Shown: one piece after another, positions 17,100 to 26,465 of the stretch
How the letters are laid out: the number at the start of each line of letters is the position of its first letter
How positions within the stretch are numbered: position 1 is the first letter of the stretch
From: an uncultured Lachnospiraceae bacterium
GTDB lineage: Bacteria; Bacillota; Clostridia; Lachnospirales; Lachnospiraceae
Assembly (NCBI GenBank): GCA_910576815.1
Contig: CAJTKA010000005.1
Span: forward strand, 101,178 to 165,177
Direction of reading: 5' to 3'
DNA length: 64,000 bases
Notes under the pieces: generated by a model
Database searches by the model: none
Told to the model about the DNA's origin: nothing
Seen by the model: only the letters and a program-made list of their open reading frames with translations
Made by a program: the position numbers and the translations under genes

Positions 17100-19190
17100 T
17101 TACATCTGCGCTACATCCTTCATGGAGAAGCTAATCCTTCCCATCTTATCCTTGCCCAGGCATACCACCGTGACAACGTCACCCAGTGTGAGCACATCCT
17201 CTACGCGGTTGATCCTCTCCTTTGCGATCTTGGAGATGTGAACCATACCTTCCTTGCCGGGCGCAAACTCGATGAATGCTCCAAACTCCTTGATGCTGAC
17301 CACTTTGCCCTGGAAGATTTGCCCTTCCGCAAAGTCTGTGACAATCATCTTGATCATCTCCACAGCCTTGTCCATCATTTCTTTATCGGTACCGCACACG
17401 GAAACCTGACCCTCGTCGTTGATGTCGATCTTCACGCCGGTTCGGGCAATGATCTCGTTGATGGTCTTGCCTCGCTGACCCACCACATCACCGATCTTGT
17501 CGGGATCGATCTGGATGGAAATGATCTTCGGCGCATAAGGGCCGACTTCCTTGCGGGGTGCGGAGATCGCCGGACTCATGCAGTTAGCCATGATGAACTC
17601 TCTGGCCTCACGGCATCTCGCGATCGCGCCCTCCACGATGGGCTTCGTCAAACCATGAATCTTGATATCCATCTGGATGGCCGTGATCCCGTCGTGGGTT
17701 CCCGTCACCTTAAAGTCCATATCGCCGAAGAAGTCCTCAAGGCCCTGGATATCCGTCAGCAATACGAAATCGTCATCTGTCTCGCCTGTTACCAGACCAC
17801 AGGAGATACCAGCCACCATCTTCTTGATCGGCACGCCCGCTGCCATCAGGGACATACAGGACGCACAGGTGGAAGCCATGGAAGTGGAACCGTTGGACTC
17901 AAAGGTCTCCGACACGGTACGGATCGCGTAAGGGAACTCCTCCTCAGAGGGAAGTACCGGTAAAAGCGCTCTCTCAGCCAGCGCGCCGTGACCGATCTCT
18001 CGTCTGCCGGGACCTCTGCTGACCTTGGTCTCTCCTACGGAGTAGGACGGGAAATTGTAGTGGTGCATATATCTCTTTGCCGTTACATTCGGATCCAGCC
18101 CGTCCACCTTCTGCATCTCAGAAAGCGGCGCCAGCGTACATACGTTACAGATCTGTGTCTGTCCTCTGGTGAACATCGCGGAACCGTGCACTCTGGGAAT
18201 GATATCCACCTCTGCGGCAAGCGGTCTGATCTGGTCAAGCGCTCTGCCGTCGGGACGCTTGTGGTCCTTTAAGATCATCTTGCGCACGGTCTTCTTCTGA
18301 TACTGGTAAACCGCCTCTCCGAGGACTGCCAGATAATCTTCGTTCTCTGCAAACGCCTCCTCCAGCTTTGCGGTCACATTCTTGATATTCTCCTCGCGAA
18401 CCTGCTTTTCATCGGTGAAGACCGCTGTCTCCATCTCCTCAGGCGTCACAATCTTCTTCATATCCTCAAACATCTGCTCAGGCACCGCGCAGCTCTCGTA
18501 GCTGTGCTTGGGCTTACCGACTTCCGCTACGATCTTATCGATAAAGGCAATGATCGTCTGGTTGACCTCATGCGCCTTATAGATTGCCTCCAGCACCTTC
18601 GCCTCCGGCACTTCGTTGGCGCCTGCCTCGATCATCATCACCCGCTCTGAGGTGGAAGCCACCGTCATCTTTAAGTCACCCTTGTCCCACTGTTCCTGAG
18701 AAGGGTTCACGATCAGCTCGCCGTCAAGCAGCCCCATCTGCGTCATCGCGCAGGGACCCGCAAAGGGGATATCCGAAATGCAGGTCGCGATCGCCGTACC
18801 CAGCATTGCCACCAGCTCAGGGCGGCAGTCAGGGTCAACACTCATCACCAGGTTATTTAAGGTCACGTCATTGCGATAATCTTTCGGAAACAGCGGTCTC
18901 ATGGGGCGATCGATCACACGGCTGGTGAGGATCGCATTCTCGGAGGGTTTGCCCTCCCTTTTATTAAAGCCGCCGGGAATCTTTCCTACTGAATAAAACT
19001 TCTCCTCGTATTCCACGCTGCAGGGGAAGAAATCAATGCCGTCCCTGGGTTTGTCGGAAGCCGTAGCTGTGGATAACACGGTGGTCTCACCATACTGCAT
19101 AAACGCGCAGCCGTTTGCCTGTTTGCCAACTCTGTCAATGTCCACACGAAGGGTGCGGCCGGCGAGTTCCATGGTATAACTCTTGTACAT
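17100..19190 (-). CDS. pnp: Polyribonucleotide nucleotidyltransferase (PNPase)
   Basis: 696 residues. It degrades RNA phosphorolytically from the 3' end and is a core component of RNA turnover. Two RNase PH domains flank a helical domain; the KH domain (ISIQIDPDKIGDVVGQRGKT) and the S1 domain (GKVVSIKEFGAFIEFAPGKE) follow at the C terminus. The ATG at 19190 is chosen because it has GGAGAGAGG upstream and begins with MYKSYTMELAGR, the family start; the open frame runs 33 codons further into the rpsO-pnp hairpin. It lies downstream of rpsO, as in many bacteria. Confidence 0.97.
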   Translation of the reverse strand: MYKSYTMELAGRTLRVDIDRVGKQANGCAFMQYGETTVLSTATASDKPRDGIDFFPCSVEYEEKFYSVGKIPGGFNKREGKPSENAILTSRVIDRPMRPLFPKDYRNDVTLNNLVMSVDPDCRPELVAMLGTAIATCISDIPFAGPCAMTQMGLLDGELIVNPSQEQWDKGDLKMTVASTSERVMMIEAGANEVPEAKVLEAIYKAHEVNQTIIAFIDKIVAEVGKPKHSYESCAVPEQMFEDMKKIVTPEEMETAVFTDEKQVREENIKNVTAKLEEAFAENEDYLAVLGEAVYQYQKKTVRKMILKDHKRPDGRALDQIRPLAAEVDIIPRVHGSAMFTRGQTQICNVCTLAPLSEMQKVDGLDPNVTAKRYMHHYNFPSYSVGETKVSRGPGRREIGHGALAERALLPVLPSEEEFPYAIRTVSETFESNGSTSMASTCASCMSLMAAGVPIKKMVAGISCGLVTGETDDDFVLLTDIQGLEDFFGDMDFKVTGTHDGITAIQMDIKIHGLTKPIVEGAIARCREAREFIMANCMSPAISAPRKEVGPYAPKIISIQIDPDKIGDVVGQRGKTINEIIARTGVKIDINDEGQVSVCGTDKEMMDKAVEMIKMIVTDFAEGQIFQGKVVSIKEFGAFIEFAPGKEGMVHISKIAKERINRVEDVLTLGDVVTVVCLGKDKMGRISFSMKDVAQM

Positions 19191-19243
19191 AATCCTCTCT
19201 CCTTCTTCTCTTCTTTGATCCTTATTCTCTTTGCTTCTAAATG

Positions 19244-19286
19244 GAAAAGCGGATTTAGGGTCGGACCTGCCAACCCTATCTCCGCT
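19244..19286 (-). terminator. Strong rpsO-pnp intercistronic hairpin
   Basis: On the minus strand AGCGGA..TAGGGTTGG pairs with CCGACCCTA..TCCGCT, followed by TTTT. It lies between the rpsO stop codon and pnp. It is likely a partial terminator and RNase processing site, as in other rpsO-pnp operons, where PNPase levels are autoregulated post-transcriptionally. Confidence 0.8.
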
Positions 19287-19298
19287 CATCAGCTCTGC

Positions 19299-19565
19299 TT
19301 ATTTACGAAGTCCAAGTTTCTCGATCAGTGCACGATATCTCTCGATATCCTTCTCTTTCAGATAGCCCAGCAAACCACGTCTCTGACCTACCATTTTCAG
19401 CAGACCGCGTCTGGAATGATGATCCTTCGGATGCTCTTTCAAGTGATCCGTCAGTTCCTGGATCCTTGCTGTCAGAACCGCTACCTGTACCTCTGGTGAA
19501 CCGGTGTCGCCTTCAGATCTGGCATACTCTTTGATGATCGCTGTCTTCTTTTCCTTAGAAATCAT
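19299..19565 (-). CDS. rpsO: 30S ribosomal protein S15
   Basis: 88 residues, complete. It binds 16S rRNA early in 30S assembly. The sequence begins MISKEKKTAIIKEYARSEGD with the conserved DTGSPEVQVAVLT and HSRRGLLKMVGQRRGLLGYL, the rRNA-binding block. GAAAGGAG lies just before the ATG. It heads the rpsO-pnp operon and has its own promoter and a leader of about 95 bases. Confidence 0.98.
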   Translation of the reverse strand: MISKEKKTAIIKEYARSEGDTGSPEVQVAVLTARIQELTDHLKEHPKDHHSRRGLLKMVGQRRGLLGYLKEKDIERYRALIEKLGLRK

Positions 19566-19696
19566 AGTTTCTCCTTTCCTTCAGGGGGCTGCCCTGATAA
19601 CCGCCTGACACCAGGAAGGGGTCGGAGTGTCCCGCCTCCGCGTGTCGGCTAAATTCCATACTTTAGTATTTTACCACAGGGATACTGTAATGTAAA
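19566..19696 (-). promoter_or_regulatory. rpsO promoter and structured leader
   Basis: On the minus strand TTTACA (19691-19696) and TAAAAT (19668-19673) are spaced by 17 bases, giving a leader of about 95 bases. Near the start codon CAGGG pairs with CCCTG around CAGC, and upstream GCGGAGGCGGG and ACTCCGACCCC can form further stems. S15 represses its own mRNA in many bacteria by binding such leaders, so autoregulation is likely; the exact fold is inferred. Confidence 0.6.
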
Positions 19697-19698
19697 GC

Positions 19699-20124
19699 CT
19701 ATTTTGCCTTTCCTGCGGGAATTTTGCGCATCCTTGCAGGCTCCCTTTCTTTGCAATCGCTTTGTCGATAACTTTCTCCTGTTCTAGCAGTAATTTCATC
19801 ATATTGTCTGTACATCTTCTGTACTTCGTTTTCCAAAATATAATAATGCCGCACATAGGGAATCAGCAGGATCAAAAATGCTGCCACCACCAAAAGCATA
19901 CTTCCCGCGCCCTCTGTTTCAAATGCCATCAGCAGAAAGGACATACCCGCGAAAAACACGGTAAGCAGGGCAAAAATCACCGTAACGATCAGATGGATCA
20001 GCCTCTCATGCTGAAAAAAGCCGATCTGCACAAGATGTTCTTCGCGGATCCGTTTCCAATCGGCGTCCTCCTTAAGAAGCAGTTCATCTATATACTTTCG
20101 GTAAGTCAGAATCCGTTTTTCCAT
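19699..20124 (-). CDS. Two-helix membrane protein of unknown function
   Basis: 141 residues from the ATG at 20124 (an in-frame ATG lies 11 codons upstream, at 20157). The N-terminal part is charged (RKYIDELLLKEDADWKRIREEH), followed by two adjacent transmembrane helices (LIHLIVTVIFALLTVFF and GSMLLVVAAFLILLIPYV) and a charged C-terminal tail. Both ends are predicted to be cytoplasmic. I recognise no family. It lies between the rpsO promoter and the NlpC/P60 gene on the same strand and may form a transcript with the latter. Confidence 0.6.
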   Translation of the reverse strand: MEKRILTYRKYIDELLLKEDADWKRIREEHLVQIGFFQHERLIHLIVTVIFALLTVFFAGMSFLLMAFETEGAGSMLLVVAAFLILLIPYVRHYYILENEVQKMYRQYDEITARTGESYRQSDCKEREPARMRKIPAGKAK

Positions 20125-20209
20125 GTTCCCTCTATTGTCTGCATCTGTCTGCACCAATTTTAATAACAGTCTCTATTTTTATCTTTTTTATGCACCATGC
20201 GGCCGCTGC

Positions 20210-21364
20210 TTAATCATACAAGATCCGCACTGCCTTAAATGGCGAGCGATAGGACACATTGGAAATCTTGATTCCCGTCTTGGGGCTGCTGGCGTGTACC
20301 ACCTGCCCATTTCCAATATAAATGGCAACATGGTTGATGGTTTTTCCCTTCGCATAAAAGATCAAATCGCCCGGTTTCGCTTCCGACACCTTGATGGTGG
20401 TGCCGCAGCCTGCCTGCGCCCTGGAATTTCTGGGCAGTTTCACGCCGTACTTCTGAAAGACGCTCATCACAAAGCCGGAGCAGTCCGTTCCCTTCGTCAG
20501 GCTGGTGCCGCCCCACACGTAAGGATTGCCGATAAATTCCTTGGCATACTGGCAGATATCCACGCGCACATCGGAAATACCCTGTCCGTAGAGTAGTTCC
20601 GACATGGTGACTGCCGTGCCCAGCTCCGCACTGACCTCCACATACTCCGCCGAGACAAACACTTCGTCATCATCCAAAAAGACCTTGACCCAGTCGCCTT
20701 CCACTGCGGAGACTTCCATTTCCTCGCCTCGGGGCACCAGCGTGATAACCTCCGAGTCCGTATTGGCCTCCGCCCGCACTTTCAGGCTGTCCGTCGTCAC
20801 TTTTGCCACGGTGGTTGCCAGTTCCTCCGCCCTGTGCTTAGCGGCAATTCCCGTCAACAGAAAATCCCTACTCACATAACCCTCCACATTGCCGGAACTG
20901 ATATGTGCCCAGGTATCGTCCATATCAAGCACTTCGCAGGCGGCATCCTTTGGCAGTTTTCCCACCAGACGTCCGTCCTCCGCGCCGATTGCCCTGATGT
21001 TTAAGTTATCGCTCACATTGGCAATACCGAGGTTGGTGTAGCCCCAGTTGGCATTTTTTGCCCTCTCATAAGCCAATTCATAATCCTCTGCCGTCTTTTC
21101 GGATACAAGGATCGTGCCCGAACCGATCGATCCATTCAGCACATCCTGCACCGTCTCCGCATTCTCGCTGTCGGCCTCGGTACTGTTGCCGCTCACTTCC
21201 GTACTGTTTTCGCTGACGCCTTCCGTTCCCTGCTCAGGTTCCCGATCCAACCGCAGCTGCCCTGCCGGCATCAAATCGAGTAAAGGCATGGCTGCCTGCG
21301 CCGTCAGTGTATTGTTTGTTAAAATAATGGCCGTTATTATAAATGCCATTCCCTGTTTCTTCAT
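20210..21364 (-). CDS. Secreted SH3-domain NlpC/P60 peptidoglycan hydrolase
   Basis: 384 residues. A signal peptide (MKKQGMAFIITAIILTNNTL, cleavage likely near AQAA) is followed by a Ser/Thr/Glu-rich linker, two bacterial SH3 domains (around SDNLNIRAIGAEDGRLVG and TTDSLKVRAEANTDSEVI) and a C-terminal NlpC/P60 domain. Catalytic residues are visible: Cys in TDCSGFVMS, His in INHVAIYIG and the third polar residue in VVHASS. It should cleave D-Glu to diamino-acid bonds in the cell-wall stem peptide. The start at 21364 is chosen because it begins the signal peptide and has GAGAGG upstream. It follows the phosphate symporter gene by 30 bases. Confidence 0.92.
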   Translation of the reverse strand: MKKQGMAFIITAIILTNNTLTAQAAMPLLDLMPAGQLRLDREPEQGTEGVSENSTEVSGNSTEADSENAETVQDVLNGSIGSGTILVSEKTAEDYELAYERAKNANWGYTNLGIANVSDNLNIRAIGAEDGRLVGKLPKDAACEVLDMDDTWAHISSGNVEGYVSRDFLLTGIAAKHRAEELATTVAKVTTDSLKVRAEANTDSEVITLVPRGEEMEVSAVEGDWVKVFLDDDEVFVSAEYVEVSAELGTAVTMSELLYGQGISDVRVDICQYAKEFIGNPYVWGGTSLTKGTDCSGFVMSVFQKYGVKLPRNSRAQAGCGTTIKVSEAKPGDLIFYAKGKTINHVAIYIGNGQVVHASSPKTGIKISNVSYRSPFKAVRILYD

Positions 21365-21394
21365 CAAACGTTTCCTCTCATCTGTATTACGCAC

Positions 21395-23029
21395 CTAATT
21401 GGGCTCAAAGTATGTGTTTGCAAAAGCAATGTTTGTCGCGTGATCCGCTACCCGCTCAAGCCCTGAAACGATATCTGAGAACAGAGCACCCGCCTCGGGC
21501 GTACACTCGTTGTTCGAGAGCCGCTCGATATGCTTCTGCTGTAATTCCTTTTCCTTCTCGTCGATGGCTTCCTCCAGATTCTTGATATCCTCCACATGCT
21601 CCTCCGTGCTCTTGACAAACATTTCAAAGGAAAAGCGGAGTACCGTATTTACCATATCCATCATCTCGCCCAGTTCGCGCTGCGCCTCCTTGGAAAAGCC
21701 CACACCGGTCTCCTCCCTGCGCACTGCCGCATCTCCAATATTTTCCGCGTGATCGCCGATGCGCTCAATATCATTGACCACATGGAACAGCGCGCCGATG
21801 CTCTTTAAGTCCTCGATCGGCAGGGTCGTCTGGTTGATCTTCACCAGATAGTTGGTGATGGCATGACTTAAGAAATCGATGTTTTTCTCCACCTCATAAA
21901 CCTCGTCGATCTCCTCCCTGTCAAGCGTTATCAGTGCATTCATCGCACGGTTTAGATTTTCAGTCGCAAGAGAGCCCATACGGTCGAGCTCCTTGATCAC
22001 CTCCACCATTGCCGTGGCCGGATTTAAAACCATCTTCTCTCCGATGTATTTGAGCTGATAGCTGTCGCGGTAACCGATCTTTTTGTCGTCGCCCGGCACC
22101 AGCACATAGGTCAACTTCACGATCTGCTTAATAAACGGTATCATAATGAGCACCTGGAATACTTTGATGAAAATATGGGCAAAGGCCACCACGCGGCCCG
22201 CATCGCCCCGCGCCAGAAATGCGAGACCGTTCACGATCTCCCCCACTGCCAGAAGGAAGATCACGTAAACAATGATCGTACCGATGACATTGAAAATCAG
22301 ATGGATCGCCGCCGCACGCTTGGCGTCCTTCTTACCGTTCAACGAGGCGAGAAGGGCGGAAGTACAGGCGCCAATATTACAGCCTAAAATAATGAACATG
22401 CCGATATCCAGGCTCATCAGACCCTGATTGGCAAGAAGTACCATGATACTGACCGTTACCGAAGAACTCTGGATCACCGCCGTGAGGATCGTCCCCAAAA
22501 GCACTGCCAGAATCGGCGAGCGCAGGGAGGCAAACATATGTAAGACCGCGGGTGAATCTTTCATGCCCGACATGGCTCCTGACATGGTGCTTAGTCCCAT
22601 AAAGAGAACACCGAAACCGATGATGACCTCGCCCCAACGGGAAATCTTTTGTTTTTTGACAAACATGATGATGAGTACGCCTACAAGCAGAATGACAGGC
22701 GCCACTTTTTCCAATTTTAAGGAAACCAGGAGGGCCGTCACCGTCGTACCGATGTTGGCGCCGAAGATCACACCCGCCGCCTGCGTCAGCGTCATCAGCC
22801 CGGAATTGACAAAGCTGACCACCATCACCGTACAGGCCGAAGATGACTGGATCACCGCCGTAAAGAATACGCCCACCAGGATCCCCATAAAGCGGTTTGT
22901 CGTAAGTCTCTCTAAAATTCCTCTGAGCCTGGCGCCTGCAACCTTCTCGATGCTGTCGCTCATGATACGCATACCGTATAAAAACAGCCCCAGGCCGCCG
23001 GCCATGGAAAGAATGATCGTTGGATTCAT
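21395..23029 (-). CDS. nptA: Na+/phosphate cotransporter with PhoU-like tail
   Basis: 544 residues. The first 320 hold two inverted Na/Pi cotransporter repeats, each with the QSSSACTVMVV or QSSSVTVSIMV signature that binds phosphate and sodium, in about eight membrane helices. The C-terminal 200 residues are a cytoplasmic PhoU-like helical domain (ERIGDHAENIGDAAV and ERVADHATNIAFA, each with the metal-binding E-x3-D-H motif). This architecture is widespread in Clostridia. It imports phosphate with sodium and may export polyphosphate-derived phosphate; the direction is not visible from the sequence. Confidence 0.93.
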   Translation of the reverse strand: MNPTIILSMAGGLGLFLYGMRIMSDSIEKVAGARLRGILERLTTNRFMGILVGVFFTAVIQSSSACTVMVVSFVNSGLMTLTQAAGVIFGANIGTTVTALLVSLKLEKVAPVILLVGVLIIMFVKKQKISRWGEVIIGFGVLFMGLSTMSGAMSGMKDSPAVLHMFASLRSPILAVLLGTILTAVIQSSSVTVSIMVLLANQGLMSLDIGMFIILGCNIGACTSALLASLNGKKDAKRAAAIHLIFNVIGTIIVYVIFLLAVGEIVNGLAFLARGDAGRVVAFAHIFIKVFQVLIMIPFIKQIVKLTYVLVPGDDKKIGYRDSYQLKYIGEKMVLNPATAMVEVIKELDRMGSLATENLNRAMNALITLDREEIDEVYEVEKNIDFLSHAITNYLVKINQTTLPIEDLKSIGALFHVVNDIERIGDHAENIGDAAVRREETGVGFSKEAQRELGEMMDMVNTVLRFSFEMFVKSTEEHVEDIKNLEEAIDEKEKELQQKHIERLSNNECTPEAGALFSDIVSGLERVADHATNIAFANTYFEPN

Positions 23030-23150
23030 CTCGTTTCAGATATCCTTCCTTTGTTCATCGCAGATGAAAAGCTATACGTCTCTATTTTATCGAAAATGGA
23101 GTTCCCTGACAAGCCCCCTGTTAAAAATATCGATTCAGCGCTCAATCCGT

Positions 23151-24068
23151 TCACCTAAAGTTTCTTCCGGCTTCGATATCCGACGCGATCTGCGCCTTTA
23201 GGGCATCCACAGAGTCAAATTTGCGCTCCGCCCTGCGAAATCCCAGAAATTCCACCGTGATTTCTCTCCCGTAAAGGTCGGTCGCAAAGTCGTAGAGATA
23301 GGTCTCGATCCCGATTCTGTTCTCGTCACTCACCGTCGGTTTACAACCCACATTGGAAATGGCAGGATAGGTTTTGTCCATACCGTCGATATCCACCCTT
23401 GTATGATAGACGCCGTTGGGCGGAAGAAGTTTATTTCTCTCCGGAAGGAGATTGGCCGTAGGCATTCCCAGCCGGCGTCCCAATTTTTTGCCATGTTCCA
23501 CAACGCCGCACGCACGGTAAGGCTTTCCCAGCATCCTGCATACTTCCTCCATCCTGCCGCAGCGGACTGCCTCCCTGATTCTGGTGGAGCTGACTTCTTC
23601 CCCGTCCACCCGGACCTTTTCAATCAACTCCGTATGATAGCCGAAGCGGTCCGCAAAACGCGAAAGCAGGGCAAAGTCCCCCGCGCCGCCCTTTCCGAAC
23701 GAGAGATCGGGACCGGCACAGATATAGGCCGCCCGCATGCGCCCGGCCAGCCAGTCTTCCACAAACGCTTCCGGAGCGGTAGCTGCCGTTTCTTTATTCA
23801 AAGGAAATTCAATCAGCACGTCAATGCCCAGCGCCGCAAATGCCGCCCGTTTTTCCGCTTTGGTTGTCAGCTCTTTCTCATCCCCGCCGAAAAAAGCCCC
23901 CGCCTGTATGTCAAAGGTAAACACTGTGGCAAGCAGCCCCTGCTCCTTCTGCAAAAGGAGCTGCGAGAGGAGCTTTTGATGTCCCAGATGGATGCCGTCG
24001 AATTTGCCGATGGCGACAGCGGATTTTTGTGGCAGAGCAAAGTCTGTCGTTCCTGCTATGATTTTCAT
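23151..24068 (-). CDS. ribF: Bifunctional riboflavin kinase / FAD synthetase
   Basis: 305 residues. The N-terminal FMN adenylyltransferase half has SAVAIGKFDGIHLGHQKLL and the SSTRIREAV motif; the C-terminal riboflavin kinase half has KLGRRLGMPTANLLPERN and YPAISNVGCKPTV. It makes FMN and then FAD from riboflavin. It is the last gene of the rimP-to-ribF operon, 71 bases after truB. No FMN riboswitch fits in this gap. Confidence 0.96.
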   Translation of the reverse strand: MKIIAGTTDFALPQKSAVAIGKFDGIHLGHQKLLSQLLLQKEQGLLATVFTFDIQAGAFFGGDEKELTTKAEKRAAFAALGIDVLIEFPLNKETAATAPEAFVEDWLAGRMRAAYICAGPDLSFGKGGAGDFALLSRFADRFGYHTELIEKVRVDGEEVSSTRIREAVRCGRMEEVCRMLGKPYRACGVVEHGKKLGRRLGMPTANLLPERNKLLPPNGVYHTRVDIDGMDKTYPAISNVGCKPTVSDENRIGIETYLYDFATDLYGREITVEFLGFRRAERKFDSVDALKAQIASDIEAGRNFR

Positions 24069-24139
24069 ATCTGTTTTGTCCTTGTTCTAAAGTGTATCAT
24101 TGAGACGAGTTTCGCCATTATATACATAACGAATGCTAT

Positions 24140-25054
24140 TTATTCCGGCAGGAACATCTTCACAGGTTTCACATCCTGTTCTTTACTATGATACTGATAA
24201 ATCCCATAGAATTGCCCAGTTCTGTCATACATGCGAACTTCTTCCCCGTCCTCCAAAGATATTCCCTGTGCAAGCAGGTTCTCTGGAATACGGTTGCCGT
24301 TCTGGAGCAGCCGCACGGCATTGTCACCCACTTTCACCGCCCGCAGATCAGGAAATACCGCGTCAGGCAATATCATAACATCCGATATTCTATTTTCATC
24401 CCGCAGCTTCTCAAGCTTAGCCAGCGTGAGGGCCTTGTCGATAGTAAAGATACCGACACGGCTTCTGGTAAGGCTCTCCATCACGCCGCCCACCGAAAGA
24501 CGCTTCCCGATATCGTGACAGAGCGTGCGGATATAGGTGCCTTTGGAACAGACCACGCGAAAATGCACCAGTGGCAGGGCAAACTCTAAGATCTCCAGCT
24601 CGCTGATCGTCACCGGGCGGGGTTTGCGTTCCACCTCTTTTCCCGCTCTGGCAAGCTCGTAGAGTTTCTTGCCATTCACCTTAAGAGCAGAATACATGGG
24701 CGGGATCTGTTCATATCCGCCCAGAAACTGCAGGATACTCTCCCGCACCTGCTCCTCGTCCAAATTCGCGAGCGCCTCCTCGTCAGCTTTCGATAACACC
24801 TGTCCCGTAATATCCTGCGTGTCCGTAGTAAGCCCCAGCCGCAAAGCGGCGATATACTCCTTGTCCCAATCCGTGAGCAGGTCGCAAAGCTTCGTGCCCG
24901 AACCAAAACATACAGGGAGCACGCCGACCGCCTCCGGGTCAAGTGTCCCTGTATGCCCTATCTTTTTCTGCTTGCAAATCCCTCGCAGCTTCGCCACCAC
25001 ATCATGTGACGTATAGCCCGCTTCCTTGTATACATTCAAGATCCCGTTATACAT
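24140..25054 (-). CDS. truB: tRNA pseudouridine-55 synthase
   Basis: 304 residues, full length. It isomerises U55 in the T-loop of tRNAs. The catalytic Asp lies in GHTGTLDPEAVGVLPVCFG; other blocks are GILNVYKEAGYTSHDVV, KEYIAALRLGLTTDT and CSKGTYIRTLCHDIG. The C-terminal PUA-like segment is present. It begins two bases after the nrnA stop codon and is therefore co-translated with that gene. Confidence 0.96.
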   Translation of the reverse strand: MYNGILNVYKEAGYTSHDVVAKLRGICKQKKIGHTGTLDPEAVGVLPVCFGSGTKLCDLLTDWDKEYIAALRLGLTTDTQDITGQVLSKADEEALANLDEEQVRESILQFLGGYEQIPPMYSALKVNGKKLYELARAGKEVERKPRPVTISELEILEFALPLVHFRVVCSKGTYIRTLCHDIGKRLSVGGVMESLTRSRVGIFTIDKALTLAKLEKLRDENRISDVMILPDAVFPDLRAVKVGDNAVRLLQNGNRIPENLLAQGISLEDGEEVRMYDRTGQFYGIYQYHSKEQDVKPVKMFLPE

Positions 25055-25056
25055 AA

Positions 25057-26025
25057 CTATGCCTGCTCCCGTGAGTGCGCCTGCTTGAACTGGGCCGCGA
25101 TCTCCTGCGACAAATTGTTGATATTGTCATGATAGGTGCCGTTCATCGTACAACCGGCAGCCCGCACGTGCCCGCCGCCGCCAAACTTAACGGCAACTTT
25201 AGACACATCTACCGTGCCATTGGAGCGCATACTCACCTTATATTCCAGCGTGCCGGTCTCATACATGAAAATGGAACAGTCCACGCCTTTGATGCCCTGC
25301 AGTTGATTGACAATGCCGTCCAGATCCTTCGGCCCCACACAATAAAACTCCATCATGCGCCGGCTCACCATGCTGACGATACAGCGATTATCCATGAAGC
25401 GTATGCTTCCCAGAATCGCCCTACCCATGATCTGCGACTGCAGATAGGTCTTCTCGTAATACGTTGCTTCAACAAGGCTCGAAAAATCAAATCCAAATTT
25501 AAGAAGTTCCGCCGCAATCTCCATTGTCCGCGGCGATGTGTTGGAAAAACGGAATACGCCCGTATCATGGGCAATGCCAAGATAAATGGCCTTTGCGATC
25601 TCCTCATCCACAAGCGAATGATCCATCATCTCATAGAGCAGCTCCGCCGTGGAACTTTTCTCCGGTTCCACCACCCACTCATCTCCGCAGCCCGTGTTGC
25701 TGATATGGTGGTCAATATTGATCCGTCTGTGCGCCCGTGCAAAGATAGGCTGTGCATCGCCCAGCCGCTCCTCATTGCAATCCAGCGCAAAGAAAATATC
25801 ATAAGTAATATCAGTATTAAATTCCGATTTAATATCTTTGACATCCTCCAAAACCTGAAAGACGACCGGCGGCTCCTCCAAATAGACATCGATCTTTGCC
25901 CCGGGAACCTCCTTTTTCAAATAACGATAAAGCGCCATCACCGAACAGACACAGTCCCCGTCGGGCCTCACGTGTCCGCTGACCGCTATGGTCTTCGCCT
26001 CCGTCAAATCATTGATCTTCTTCAT
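25057..26025 (-). CDS. nrnA: DHH/DHHA1 bifunctional oligoribonuclease / pAp phosphatase
   Basis: 322 residues. It hydrolyses short RNA oligonucleotides and 3',5'-pAp or related dinucleotides with Mn2+. DHH motifs I-IV are in place: SGHVRPDGDCVCS, ALDCNEERLGD, NIDHHISNTGCGDEW and IAHDTGVFRFSNTSPRT. The DHHA1 substrate motif is KFGGGGHVRAAGCTM. Its start overlaps the rbfA end by 17 bases. This position between rbfA and truB is typical for Firmicutes. Confidence 0.94.
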   Translation of the reverse strand: MKKINDLTEAKTIAVSGHVRPDGDCVCSVMALYRYLKKEVPGAKIDVYLEEPPVVFQVLEDVKDIKSEFNTDITYDIFFALDCNEERLGDAQPIFARAHRRINIDHHISNTGCGDEWVVEPEKSSTAELLYEMMDHSLVDEEIAKAIYLGIAHDTGVFRFSNTSPRTMEIAAELLKFGFDFSSLVEATYYEKTYLQSQIMGRAILGSIRFMDNRCIVSMVSRRMMEFYCVGPKDLDGIVNQLQGIKGVDCSIFMYETGTLEYKVSMRSNGTVDVSKVAVKFGGGGHVRAAGCTMNGTYHDNINNLSQEIAAQFKQAHSREQA

Positions 26026-26413
26026 TCTCGTTCCCCTTGCTTTCTCCGGCGCCCTCCCTGTCGGAAGCCACCACTTCCTCGATCCGCTTCGACATACTCA
26101 CCCCATAGGCAATGGACTGGTCCATGATAAAGGTGATCTGCGGTGTATTGCGCAGATTGATGGTCCGTGCAAGCTGTCCACGGATATAGCCCTCCGCGCT
26201 CCTTAATCCTGCAAGTGTGTCCATCTGTGCCTTTTCGTCTCCAAGCACACTGATCCACGCCTTGCAGGTCTTTAAGTCAGGCGCTACCTCCACCGCTACC
26301 ACCGAGGTCATGGGCGCGATTCGGGGATCTTTGATCTCTCCCCTGATGATCTGTGCCAGCACACGCTGCACTTCCCCGTTGATGCGGGTATTCTTGACAC
26401 TATTTTTACGCAT
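26009..26413 (-). CDS. rbfA: 30S ribosome-binding factor A
   Basis: 134 residues with the KH-type fold of RbfA, which helps to mature the 16S 5' end and acts in cold conditions. Visible blocks are NTRINGEVQRVLAQIIRGEIKDPRI, SVVAVEVAPDLKTCKAWISV and TINLRNTPQITFIMDQSI. The C terminus is charged (GAGESKGNENEEDQ). It lies between infB and nrnA. Confidence 0.96.
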   Translation of the reverse strand: MRKNSVKNTRINGEVQRVLAQIIRGEIKDPRIAPMTSVVAVEVAPDLKTCKAWISVLGDEKAQMDTLAGLRSAEGYIRGQLARTINLRNTPQITFIMDQSIAYGVSMSKRIEEVVASDREGAGESKGNENEEDQ

Positions 26414-26465
26414 CGCAGCTCATCCTTTCCTATGCACTTATTTTAATAACATCCGATTTTTTATA

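Noticed and set aside
24069..24139. FMN riboswitch before ribF
   Set aside because: Gap is only 71 bases inside an operon, too short and without the conserved RFN boxes.
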